A program made the position numbers and the translations under genes. A model generated the notes under the pieces. It did no database searches. It saw nothing but the letters and a program-made list of their open reading frames with translations, and was not told the DNA's origin. This document shows positions 48,511-59,366 of a DNA stretch of 64,000 bases, piece by piece; the first letter of the stretch is position 1, and each line of letters begins with the position of its first letter. This DNA comes from Coptis chinensis. Taxonomy: Eukaryota > Streptophyta > Magnoliopsida > Ranunculales > Ranunculaceae. The DNA is taken from NCBI GenBank assembly GCA_015680905.1, contig CM027384.1, positions 75,425,501-75,489,500 on the forward strand, read 5' to 3'.

Positions 48511-50499
48511 AAAAAATGTCATACTTCCTAAAACTTTAAAAGGAAACATGTGTGAACCTAATTGACACACATATGTGTGACCGTATCCGACACGGATATG
48601 AAGTGTCTGACATGGCGAATTATAAAAAATTGAGGTATATTACATACACTATGTATCCGACAAGGACACGTGGATACGTTTTCAACACAGATTAATTTTA
48701 ATATAGGGCGTGTCCATGTAACCTAAGTGTGAACCATTCACTGAGACCCCCAGAGTTCCACCATCTTCATCTTCTTATCAAACACTTCGTCTTTAAGGCT
48801 TTCCATTTAACAAGGTAATGATTACCCTAGATTGAGACAATACAAGCTCCTAAGGCAGTTGACAATTGAAACAATAACCAAGACCCTACCAAAGGGAACA
48901 GTATATACTAACTTTGTGATCATTTGCGTGAACAAGACACATTCCATGATGGAATCCAGAATTGGAGGTTGACATGGTTGTATGCTTGCACCATGTTTAC
49001 TTTTATATACAACCCCAAAGCATTCAAGTATTCAACCTATCCTCTTAACAAACAGAATAACATATGATCAACTTGTGGATGATTCCCCAAAATAGCAATT
49101 GTTACCCATACCTCAATAGTCAATTCCATTCTCCTTTTCATAGACATCAACAACAAACAATAACATAAAACCTAGTGCAAATATGAAATGTATCTTATAA
49201 AGGCAAAGAAAACCTCTTTGGATAACTACTGTAAGGGAGACTCAAAACTCTCTTATAGCATCACTGGCAAGTAAATTTTTACCTCTGCTCACAATGGTCA
49301 GAAGTCAGAACATTTCCTCATTATTCCAAACTGTCCTCAGTTCTTGTTTACCTCAAATAACCTATATGTGATAGCAACTTAATATATGTAATGCACCAAA
49401 ATTACCCAAAGGTTACTATGACCCAAAACTTAATATCTTGTAGGGATTACTATGACACCCTCCTTAAAAAGCAGTGTAACAATTCAATTTCGTGAGAAAG
49501 TGTCCAGTTTCCACCACAGTTATGAAGTGGCAACAATCTGACCTACATAACTATATAATACACAAATCATATTGTTGAATCTACTTGTCTCTGAAACACG
49601 GGATATGTAGTATCTGACATAATGGGGCCTTCTTTTAAGATAACCTAAATATTATTTTTAGTACAGTGGATAAGTTAATGAAACGTTCATCAAAACACCA
49701 TCACATTTCCTATCAACCGAATACTTATCATACTATGCACTCTAAACGATTCTCATTTCGTACATTTTTCACCTAAAATTCCTTAATCAAATAATTTGGC
49801 ATCCTTGTAAAGTATCAACCTTGACATAACAAAAATGTCAAAAAAAACACCCCAAAACCTCAAACCAACAAACAATGAGAAACAAAATGAAAACAAAACA
49901 ATACCCAATGTCGCAGGCGTATCATAAAACACAGTAGACGCTTGTACAACCGTAGCGCGAACAGTGGGCCTCGGCCCACGACAATGATCACCCATAAATG
50001 CATCCCCTTCCTCCTCCTCCTCCTCAACTTCTTCATCATCATCACCCCCAAGCATAAATTCCCCATCACCACCATTCTCACCCACAGGAATCAAAGCATT
50101 AATCTTTCCATTCCCACCATCTTCAGAATAAGCAAAAGCAACTGGGTTAGGTACCAAAACATTAGTACTATTACTATTACTATTATTATCAGTAGTGTTA
50201 AGTTTCGGTGTAGCAGTTTTTTTGGACCCAACAGGTGGTTTGTTAGGCAATGGAGAAACTAGTTCGGGTCTAGATTGTTGTAATAACCAATGAATTGCTT
50301 CACCATTTGAACGTAAGCCAAGTTCTTGTGTTATTTGTGCAAGTCCAGTTGCACATGATGCTGGTATTCTTATTCTACTGTTGTTGTTTCTTTTGTCTAT
50401 TTTTGTTGTTATTGTTGTTGATGGATCGGAGGGTGTTGATGAGTCCACTCGTTGTCGTTTTCTTTTTTGTGGTTGTTGTTGGGGTTGTGAGTCGTTCAT
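42471..50499 (-). CDS. TCP-domain / NIT4-like nitrilase fusion protein
   Basis: Five exons (50499-49905, 47227-47048, 45809-45516, 43419-43138, 42586-42471), all GT-AG, give one frame of 488 residues. Residues 1-32 are polar with a basic KRKRQR. About 32-81 reads [39 protein letters not shown]: a divergent TCP domain, the plant-specific DNA-binding bHLH. A Ser/Asn linker and an acidic run ([12 protein letters not shown], 153-164) follow. In the same exon it passes without break into [22 protein letters not shown], the start of NIT4-type nitrilases, and the rest covers the whole enzyme domain to about 470. The triad is present: Glu220 ([12 protein letters not shown]), Lys307 (NRKLIPT), Cys341 (ACWDNRMP). 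NIT4 enzymes hydrolyse beta-cyanoalanine in cyanide detoxification and are about 350 residues long. The segment between Lys and Cys departs from NIT4 (the FGDGS phrase is replaced), so substrate or activity may differ. An inner start at Met169 could give a plain nitrilase. Confidence 0.9.
48478..48506. repeat. (CA)n microsatellite in intron 1
   Basis: About fourteen CA units followed by an A-run, within intron 1 of the TCP-nitrilase gene. The Cys-Val frame on the minus strand is a by-product. Confidence 0.9.
48550..48725 (-). repeat. Dispersed repeat, inverted partner of 19.57-19.79 kb
   Basis: Its reverse complement shares TCCACGTGT, ATATACCTCAATTTTT, CAGACACTTCATATC and GTGTCGGATA with the copy in the RBP pseudogene intron. 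It lies in intron 1 of the TCP-nitrilase gene. Confidence 0.6.
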
Positions 50500-50710
50500 G
50501 TTTTAGTGAGTTGAGTTGTTCATGAAATCGGTGTTTATTGGTTTTGATTTCGGTGTTCGTTACTGCAGAGTGTGAGGAGAGAGAGAGTATTTCAGGTTGT
50601 GGATGGATCTGGAAAGGCCCATCTCAAACAGTGGGTTACTCAGCATGGGCCTCTAGAGTATACCACAATTCAAAACATAAATTTAGGCCCAAAACACATA
50701 AATTTACCAA
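50500..50710. promoter_or_regulatory. 5' flank of the TCP-nitrilase gene
   Basis: Only about 210 bp separate the start codon from the large transposon at 50711, so the proximal promoter is short or partly transposon-derived. A GA-rich stretch (GAGGAGAGAGAGAG) lies at about 50575-50588, a common feature of plant 5' leaders. I cannot identify a TATA box with confidence. Confidence 0.35.
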
Positions 50711-50859
50711 TAATTTCGGTTTTATGACAAAACCGGGGCTGACGTCATTTTTGGACAATAATTACAGTTGGCATCTATCATTAATAATTTCGCTATAAAG
50801 ACATTTTCGGGCTGACGTCAACAAGTTATTTTTTATTAATACCAATTATGATATTTTTC

Positions 50860-51022
50860 TGATATACATGCAAACACCACTATGCATATATGATATGCAC
50901 TACATATGTATACCAGTATGCACACATCATTATGCATGTGTATAATACACATGCAAACATTATTATGCATGTGTATACATGTGCATAACAAACATGCAAA
51001 CACTACTATGCATGTGTACACC
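50860..51022. repeat. ATGCATGTG minisatellite, first block
   Basis: Imperfect units of about 30 bp with the pattern ACATGCAAACACTACTATGC then ATGTGTAC. The core ATGCAT is palindromic. The same array continues at 52320-52459 and 53715-53775. Confidence 0.75.
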
Positions 51023-51347
51023 GAGTGGCGGAGCCAGAAAATTGGGTGAGGGTGAGCCACAACTAGTCACTATAAAACAAACTAAAATAAGATAACACCC
51101 AATTTGTCGAATTTTTGTTTTCCTTGTATATTTCTTAAAAGTATAAAAAAAACACAATTCGAATCCCATCACAAAAGACATGTAAATTTTGGAATTACAA
51201 AAGATTGATTGCTTAATAGATTGATTTAGGAGAAAAAAATAAATACATGGACATTTAGCTTTAGAAAATTAAGAACTTAAGAAGAAAGTGCCTAGAAATA
51301 TATGCTTATTACAAATATATATGCTTATGGAAACCATTTTAAAATTC

Positions 51348-51385
<38 letters not shown>

Positions 51386-52319
51386 AATTCTTTGGAACTG
51401 TAAGGAAAATAGTCCAAAAGACATTAGGAAAAAAATAAACACTTAGGCGCAATAAAGAATATTGTACAAATGTTTAGACATTTTTTTTGGCTAAAGGGTA
51501 ATTAATATTAATAGCAAAAAATGGTGTTACAGACTTACAAAACGTTTACAAATTCTATATTGGGAATATAATCCCCATATTTATGCTTTCTCAAAAATCT
51601 ATAGGGTTAGCAAAATTTGGATTTTCAAGCTAGCTTGTTACGCCAACATGGTTTATGATCCCACCATTGTTTTAAATTGTACATGTTTAGACACTAGTAC
51701 ATTTTTTTTGTCGTCACTTTAGCGTTTATTTTAATTGTTTTTATTTTCATTCAATCCCGAAATTCCAATCAATGCCTTAAGTAGATTCAAAAGTAATAAA
51801 TTCACTACAATTGACAATCAAAAAAAATTATACAACAAATTAAAATTGTAATGGACTCGAGTAACCGATAGATCGAATTCATTATATACAAAATTGAATT
51901 ATAATTAATAAAATTTATTAACAAAAAACTAAAAAAATAAGAAATTGGGGAATTAAGGTTTAGAAAACATACCAATAACATACATATGAATTATTGGGAC
52001 TGAGACTTGAGAGTGTTATTACTCTTTTTTTCTCTTTCATCTTTTTTGTTTTTCCAAACAAGGAAAAACACCTGGCAAAAGTGTTGTTTATCAAAATACA
52101 TAAAATTAGAGATCAAGAGCTTTCTCACGTTGGTTATGGGAAAGGAGTTTTTATTTTGGGGGTTAGTTACGGTGAGGGTATAGTAACAAAACCGTTTTCA
52201 TATATATGGTACTTACTTTTTTTGAGTATTATCGAAAAAAATAATAATAGAAAAAAAAAAAATTAAGAAGTTGAGGGTGAGCCAGGGTGTACCCTGGCCC
52301 TCCCCTGGCTCCGCCACTG
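51023..52319. mobile_element. hAT-like non-autonomous transposon, copy 1
   Basis: Ends GAGTGGCGGAGCCAG and CTGGCTCCGCCACTG are inverted repeats (14 of 15). Flanking 8-mers TGTACACC (51015-51022) and TGTATACC (52320-52327) are a target duplication with one difference. End sequence of the CAGTGG type and an 8-bp duplication are hAT features. It is 1,297 bp, contains a 45-base A-run at about 51340-51383, and has no transposase. Confidence 0.8.
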
Positions 52320-52459
52320 TGTATACCACACATGCACACACAATTATGCATGTGTGCAACAAACATAAAATAAATGAAATTTACATGCACACACCATTAT
52401 GCATGTATGTGTGCAACAAACATGCAAACACTACTACCACACATGCACACACTATTATG

Positions 52460-53714
52460 CAGTGCGCGGAGTCAGAGATTTGGATGAGGGTTAGCCATCA
52501 AGACAACCTAACTAACACACACACACACACAAAGTGACACAATTTTGTTTTAACTAATTAATATTACGAATATATGCAATTACCGAAAACAACTAAACCT
52601 CGAATGAAAAATCATATACAGAAAAGACAACAACTTAAAGACAAAGTTAAATAGGGCGGTGTTCAACACCACTATAAACATGATGAAATAATTGCCGAAA
52701 CTGCAAGCTAATTAGCAAATGTATAGTCATACTTCATGAATGTATAAAAGCATGGCGTACGTGTGTGTGTGAAAATCCTCATTGACTTATTAGAAAGTAG
52801 GTGATGTGTTGCAGACAATGCTTCCACAACAATGCCTAGCTTAGGAAATTGGTTTCATCGGTACTGCTAACCGATGGAAGCTTGTTGTTAGTTTTGGAGG
52901 TGGAGATGGTTGGCCAACATTATGTGGAGTAGAACTTATTAGGACGGTTGAATTGTGATATGACAACTTTGCTTGTCTAACAAGATATTTTTATCTACTG
53001 TGTTTTGTATGCATGGTTACTTTGTTTTTGTTGGTCTCAATTAGAGATGCTGCATTAGAAGAAAAAAAAAAGGGTCTAACCGTCTAACACCATACTGAAT
53101 TTTTCCAAGTTAAGATTAAACTATGAAACTATCCAAATCTTTGCCTTTTTATGAACAATTTTAGTGTTCACAGGCTGACATGTTTGCTAAGAGATCATAG
53201 AAATTATAGTTTAAATATAAATATCAGTGGACTATCATATCAAGCAACTGTGGGCATTGTTGCATCGAGAAACAAAGATAAGAAATTTGTTTCAACTCCT
53301 ACAGTAAACCAAAGAATCAATGGAACGAACACTATACATTTGAAGAAAAAAAATCAAGTTTTAATAATAAACTTAGGAGTTACCGTACCAAAAAGGCAAA
53401 ATAAATATAAACATGGATTAGGGAAATAGGGAACTTGATTCGATTAAGAGTTTAGAAACTTAGTAACTTACCTTGAGTGTTGATTCTTTATTTCTCTAGA
53501 GAGTTAATTAGTGAAGCAGATTGAAGAAGATTAGAAAAGTACGTGGAAAGTAGAGGAGGTGAGGGAGTTTTCTTTTCTTTTCTTTTTCTCTTTTTCCACT
53601 AATAAAGGTAATTGGGTAAGGGGGGTTTTTTTTTTTCTTAATGTTTATGAGTAGTATTTGTTTTTTTCCCCGAGAGTTGAGGGTTAGCCAGGGAGTACCC
53701 TGGCTCCACCACTA
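52460..53714. mobile_element. hAT-like non-autonomous transposon, copy 2
   Basis: Ends CAGTGCGCGGAGTCAG and CCTGGCTCCACCACT match copy 1, as do subterminal phrases (GATGAGGGTTAGCCA at the left; GAGGGTTAGCCAGGGAGTAC at the right, against GAGGGTGAGCCAGGGTGTAC in copy 1). It is 1,255 bp and sits in the same minisatellite. Flanking 8-mers agree only partly (CTATTATG and TCAGTATG), so it is older or the repeat array has shifted. No transposase. Confidence 0.7.
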
Positions 53715-54067
53715 TCAGTATGCATGTGTCCAACAAACATGCAAACACCACTATGCATGTGTACAACATAAAATAAATGAAATTTCTCATGTTAGTCCTA
53801 ACATAAAATGTGAGTGTGCTGAGGGTCAAAAAAAAAATTGAAAAGTCACGTGGGATTTTGATTTAATTGATAAAAACTTAAATGAGGGTAATATCGTCTT
53901 TCAACAGTGGTCAACCCCGGTTTGTCCTTAAGCCATAATTATCTGTCAGCCCAAACTAGAAGCTAAATTAATCTCCAATTCTGTCCTGTGGGCTTGTTCT
54001 CTGCGATTCAAAATGGGTATAATCTCGAAAGATGGGTGAAAGAAGCCCGACCAAGGACTAGTCTAGA

Positions 54068-54460
54068 TTTTTTTTGGGAGCAAAAGAGAGTTAGCCCCTA
54101 AAAAGGGGCCGCTCCCTAAGATTACAAAATTACAGACTCAATGACAACTCAATTAAGGACTGTGATGAAACAGGGTCCAGACAAAAGTATGGAGGGGTCG
54201 TCTACCTCTAAAAGCTAAACTATGGGCGACAAAGTTCAGGATAGTAAAGTTTAAACTCAACTAATTTAGATAATAACTAGTATATATTAGGAGCTATATA
54301 TGCTACTCCCTAAGAAATCATTGTTCCTCTACGCTCCAAAACAACAATAAGGGTTTGACAGTCTGGCAATATTGTTATTTTGTTGATTTGCAACCGCTGT
54401 GCTAACTTCAATCCTTCAAGGATAGCTCTGGCTTTGCCACTTATGTGTCCCCTGCCTCTA
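54068..54460 (-). mobile_element. 5'-truncated LINE (L1-type) tail with target duplication
   Basis: The minus strand reads KARAILEGLKLAQRLQINKI, then ILPDCQTLIVVLERR, an RNase H-like segment found at the end of plant LINE reverse transcriptase proteins and their relatives. It is followed by a GC-rich 3' tail and an A-run (T-run at about 54067-54075 on the plus strand). Flanking 11-mers ACTAGTCTAGA (54057-54067) and ACTAGTCTGGA (54461-54471) form a target duplication with one difference. So this is the last 0.4 kb of a LINE inserted by target-primed reverse transcription. The frame ends in a stop soon after ERRGTMIS; only the tail was ever copied. Confidence 0.75.
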
Positions 54461-54631
54461 ACTAGTCTGGAATTCTAAACAACTCTTGCTAGTAGCTACT
54501 ATAATTTTCATTTCAAGTGTAGTGAAAAACAAAGAGAAAAATGGATGCAAAAACGCAAAAGTTGGTGAGAATAACAATAATGGTGGTTTACTCCTCACTG
54601 CTGATTATGTCCCGACACCCAATATGCTTGT

Positions 54632-56990
54632 TGTAAAGGTGTGGTTTAGTTCTACCTTACAAATGTGACAGAGAGGAGAATGGGTTTGGAGATGGGAAAG
54701 ACCGAGTTTGTTTCTGAGCGAACTACCTACGTATCAAGCTCTCACTTCTAGGGGGAGAGTTGAATCAGGTCTGACGTAGTTCATGTAGGGGGTATTTATA
54801 GTTGTTGAATATGAGGATCCATACACCACGTGTACTGATAAGCATAGATGTATGGTTGAGATTGAGAAGGAGTGTGTGAATGGCGTTGGTAGGACTTCTA
54901 TAATGATGGGGAGCGGTTACGGTGGTTCATATTTTGCAGTAATGGAATGTGTAAGTATGGTTTTGGCAATGATTGCTTCTAGAAGATAGGTGATGTCATG
55001 AGATAGAACATTCTGCGTGAGTTCGTCCATGCGATTTGCATCCTTCTGGAGCGAGCTAGTGGGACGAACATCTTAGATCGGGTGATGATGTCATTGCTTG
55101 TAGCATGAGCTGAAGTGGACCACCTACATGAGGCGAGTTACTTATGAAGCGAGCTCGGAAGACAAGGACATGAGGTCGGTAGGATATTTCTGGTTATGTT
55201 GGACGCGCGCCTGATCTTCATTAGATGTGAATTGATAAGAGCCCAAAACTGTAGTTTTAACTCCTTAATAATAATGATTTTAGACCAATTATGTGAATAA
55301 TAAATAAGAGTTAATACTAATTACGTGCTTTTATGTATTTCAGGCATAGAACTCAATTATGTACATAAATGTGCCACTTTAGCGATATAAATGAGCAAAG
55401 GGTTGGTTGCTAAGAAGTTCTAGGATTAAAAGCTAAGACGGGCAGAAACAGCACACAAAAGTCAGCAGAACTTTCAAAGATTGTATCTTTAGACTCAGGC
55501 CTCGGAATTGAATGTACCTTATGTCAAAACGACCGTCTTGGAAAGAACTTTCCAATGGTCCAAACCTTGACCCAATCAGAGGAGCAGAAATGGATGAAAA
55601 TCTTGTTGAAGTCGAAGCTAACTGAAAAGGGCCATGTGGACTGAATAAATTGGGCTTTAGGCTCAATTTTCTGGCCCAAAACATGGACCCTCAGCCCATG
55701 CACGAAAATGTGGATCTGGTCTCCTCCATTTCCACACACAAGACTTAGCTCTTAAGGATCAATTAGTTTAGGTTAGAAGGTAGCCATTAAGGTAGCCATT
55801 AAACCTTAGTTCTAGATCTAGTTTTGATAATTTTAATTAGTTTATTAATTAGTTTCATTCCTTGTTTTAGATTAAGTATTTGAATCATTGTTTATCATTG
55901 ATTAGATAAATAAAATAGTAGTTCTTGTTAAATTCGATTTTGTTATTTAAAATTGTTTAGATCTAATTTCAATTCTTGTTATTCAATGAATTATTAGTTG
56001 TTAATTTAGATTTCAATTATTGTTTAGTTGAATTTAGTAAAGTTAGAATCTTTATATGATGTCTAGTTTTAATTCAATTGGAAATGATAGTTTGATGAAT
56101 CAAGGCTAAACCTCCATTACAGGGGTTTGATGAAGCCTTGGTGAAAACTTGATTGTGTAGTGTAGAATCGTTGTAAGAGTTTATTCCACTCTAGAAAGGA
56201 GTTGATTCACCATGAGAATGGGTGGATTTCCTCACATGCTAGTTATGAATTGGTAGAGATGTCATGTATAATTAGGGATTAGAATGACCAATTCTTACCG
56301 TAAGAACGTAAGAATTGGATTACAACAATATATGCTAGTTCTTAAGTTGGATTCAAAGTGGATTCAATTCCCCCCTAATTCTTATTCTAGATTCAAACCT
56401 TAGTATTCAATAGCATTTCGTAGTATAATTCGTAATTCTCTCATTGACTTTGGTAGGATTGATAGTCGTAGGAAACTTGAGTGCTAAAGAACTAGGAGTG
56501 GAACGAATCTTATATTCCATCTCTACTTCAATAGTATCGAGAGTAGAAATCTTTGATAAGTCTAGTATAAGTTCAGATTGTAGTTTTACTTTCGTTTATA
56601 GTTTCATCGCTTTATTCATTAGTAAAACTATCATTTTTATGATTATCATGAATATTACTCCCTCATATATCCCCATCTCAGTAGGTCGCTTTATACGGAG
56701 AAGTGATCTGTTGAGAAAGAACGATGGAGTGTGTCTAGCATATGTGAGGAGGCGAACGTTTGTACAGAAATATCCACCATTCTAGAGAGATCATTCCATG
56801 TTGTATAACGAACTGGTGCTGGACTGTAGCAGGCACGTGATTGACATGTGGGTGAATCTGAGCAGTTGAGGAGGAAAATGTGCCGCCATTTTTTTCGGGA
56901 TTTTGAAAAGACAGGTCTTTGGTAGATGTGTGGGATATGGCTTAGGTTGTAATCATGAGGTGCATCGGGAACTGGAGGGTCGATCACACA
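54632..56990 (-). mobile_element. LTR-like block interrupted by a second solo LTR
   Basis: The left edge TGTAAAGGTG resembles the edge of the 31.7-35.9 kb LTRs, and the block carries the same leader motif on the minus strand (GAACTACGTCAGACCTGATTC, then TACGTAGGTAG). A primer-binding-like stretch (TTGGGTGTCGGGACA) lies just outside the left edge. The right edge near GATCACACA (56990) is tentative. About 940 bp remain when the inserted solo LTR (55233-56648) is left out. Orientation seems opposite to the gag-like frames to its right, so it may be a separate fossil. Confidence 0.45.
55233..56648 (+). mobile_element. Solo LTR (1.4 kb) with TGAAT target duplication
   Basis: The block begins TGATAAGAGCCC and ends TTTTTATGATTATCA, so its ends form the perfect inverted pair TGATAA / TTATCA. 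It is flanked by TGAAT at 55228-55232 and 56649-56653, a 5-bp target duplication. No internal region or second LTR is present. The end type is that of a Ty3-gypsy element. The exact target duplication suggests it is younger than the block it interrupts. Confidence 0.8.
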
Positions 56991-57180
56991 AAACCAAATT
57001 TGGAGATCTTAAAAGTCATATTTTATTTCTCCTCCAGAAAACACAAGGCTAGGGTTTCTCAGGTTAGTTCTTCTGCCATTGTTGCTGTTCATTTCTTTGC
57101 TTTGTTCTTGCTTTTCTATTGAGTTGTTAGGTCTTATATTTTATTTAGTATTGTGGTAGTTGTGAGTTGTGAGAGGAAGA

Positions 57181-59366
57181 TGTCTGATTCTGACGACACG
57201 CGATCTGATGAGATTCGCTAGGTTTCTCTGGGTTTTGATGATGTTGAAGAAAAGAGAGAAGAATCAATTGGGTTTGAGAGTGAGAGGGAGGAGGTTGAAC
57301 CTGATACTGTTGTGGCTGTAGAAAGTAGCTCTAATAGTAGGGTAGCATCGACCTCTAGTGGTTTACCCCCTAGGATAGTAGATAGACGAGCTGTTAAAGC
57401 TTTTGCCTATATGAGGAAAGTTTATGGTGTAAAAGTGAGCAACCTGGAGATACATGAACTGGCAGAGGATGACGAAGTTTTTAGTGAGACGTTCATGCCA
57501 GCGAACTACGGGATAGTTATCTGCGAAGGGCAGCTGAGGGTGGGGATGAGGATACCACTCTCAAAGCTGGTTTGTGAGTTTCTGAAATTTTGTGAGAAAG
57601 CACCCTGCCAATTCGTTGGCAATACCTGGAGGTTGTTCAGGGTGTTTGACCTGGTGAACGGGAGTGGTGAATATCGCATTGAGGTTAAGGACATTATTGA
57701 GCACTTCTCTGTGAAGCGATCTCGGGCTAATAACTTTAGCTTGCAAACACAGACTAGAAAGTCTAGCGTGTTGGACGGTGTGAGTAACGAGCCTTGGGTG
57801 AGAAGGCCGTTGCTATTAGTTGAGAACTTCTGTGCCAGGGGATTTGGCGTACACACTAGGGTTTGCAACTTTTCTGGTGGGTGTTGGTGTTTTGTCTTGA
57901 TGTTTTGATTGTTGATCTGGTACATGATATGTATCTTTTTTGTTTTTGCAGAGGCGGCGGTTAAATGGCGAACTGAGCGTGGGGTGATAGAAAGGTTTGC
58001 TAAGCTAACTCGAGCTAAGAAAAGGGAGATATTGCCTAAAGTAGCAAACTACTTCGTTGAAAGGGGAGGTCATCAAATCAGGGTGAAAAGAAGGAGGCAA
58101 AAGAAAAGGGATCGGGGCCAAGTTAATCGTGAACTATCTACTAATTCCAGCATGGAGAGGGAGAACAACAACATTAAGACCAGGGAAGATAGGGGAAGGA
58201 ACCGTCCTGGGCATGTGCGACCTGCAGGTGGCACTGGGAGTTCTAGAACTGGAGGTGGGAGGGGGCATGAGAGCGCACCCTATGATCTGGATGACATCTC
58301 TATTGTTCCGCATGAGCGAAGTCGCTTCTTGAAGAGGAAGGGTGATGAGTCTAAGTCGAGGACTGCCAAGGTCGCAAGAGCGGTTGACATCATACTTGGG
58401 GGTAGCTCGGGATTTGGCGGTGATGGACGAACTGGTGGGAAGACAATTCGTAGCTCGAGGTCAAGGTCTGAGGTCGATTTTAGTGTCCTGGGCCATGGGG
58501 GTACTAAGGTTGTGCGGACCAGGGCTGCTGGGGACGCTGCTGGTAAGGTGAAGGGAAAGGCTGCTGCTAGGGAGACTGGCAAGGGTCACTCTGGTAATGG
58601 GAGGGATGATCTGGAGCGTAACCTGGTGTATGTAGATGATGTTTCTGGCAAGAAACGACTTGTTAAGAGGTCGGACTATAGCTACAAGTCCGCACCTGTA
58701 GCGGCCTGTTTACTGGAGGGGATGACACTAGATGATGACAGGAAAGATTTAGATTTGAAGGAGTTGGAAGAGAACTTGAGGGAAATGGATAAGGCGTTAT
58801 GCTTGGTACGTGCTTATTTTGTTGTGGTTGGTTTTTCTTTGCTTTGCTTCATATTACTGTTTGGTAATGATGCTATGTTGTGATCTCACTGGTGTAGGTC
58901 ATTTCAGGGTATCAAAAGCTGAAAACAGCGGCTTAGATTGCTGAAATGGAGAAGACTGAGGTCGAGTCCTTGAAGGATGAATTGTCGACTCTTCGAGAAG
59001 TGCAGCAGTCTGAGAAGAAGGAATTGGACGCTTTGAAGGCACAGCTCACTTCGGTGATTCTGGACAAGACGGTGGCTGACAATGAAGTGGCTAACCTAAA
59101 GAGAAAGTTGACCATGGCGAACGACTTCACTGAGAAGTGCAAAAAGGTCACGCTGCAAGCTAAAGAGGCATATGATGACATGCTCCTTGATTTGCAGGAG
59201 CTGGAGAAAAAAATATGAAGAGTTGCAAGAGGAGCATGAACGTGGGGCTTTGGGTGGTCGAGGGAATGACTCGCTCGAAGATGCTAGTAATGCTCTTGAA
59301 GTAGTGTCATCCTCTACTGTTGCTGTCTCTACTGATTTGCCTCAAGCGAGGGCGACTTGGGGATGA
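57181..59366 (+). mobile_element. Gag-like region of a plant LTR element, broken
   Basis: Plus-strand frames at about 57312-57908, 57909-58883 and 58946-59366 encode, in order, a domain with IPLSKLVCEFLKFCEKAPCQ and NTWRLFRVFDLV, similar in plan to the 'putative gypsy type transposon' domain of plant elements; a basic Gly/Arg-rich middle; and a coiled coil (ESLKDELSTLREVQQSEKKE). This is the usual layout of gag-like proteins in non-autonomous plant LTR elements. It is interrupted a few times. No protease, reverse transcriptase or integrase was seen. A host origin is not excluded. Confidence 0.55.

Larger units (their letters stand above)
50711..53941. mobile_element. Large TIR element carrying a minisatellite and two hAT-like insertions
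   Basis: The left end reads TAATTTCGGTTTTATGACAA, then ACCGGGGCTGACGTCA. The reverse complement of the right end reads TAATTATGGCTTAAGGACAA, then ACCGGGGTTGACCAC. They belong to the same end family as the 230-bp MITE at 27231-27460. A second internal copy of the left end occurs at about 50789-50822. Between the ends are three blocks of an ATGCATGTG minisatellite (50860-51022, 52320-52459, 53715-53775), separated by two related 1.3-kb insertions. Without those two, the element would be about 680 bp and non-autonomous. Confidence 0.6.

Noticed and set aside
48385-48570. Cys-Val-rich small protein
   Set aside because: It is a by-product of the (CA)n tract in intron 1 of the TCP-nitrilase gene.
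49860-50262. Plus-strand and alternate minus-strand frames over exon 1 of the TCP-nitrilase gene
   Set aside because: They are shadows of the real exon, caused by its repetitive Asn and Glu codons.
57312-58883. A host nuclear protein gene
   Set aside because: The domain order, the neighbouring LTR-like blocks, the tandem decay and the lack of clear splice structure fit a retroelement gag-like region better, though I cannot exclude a host origin.
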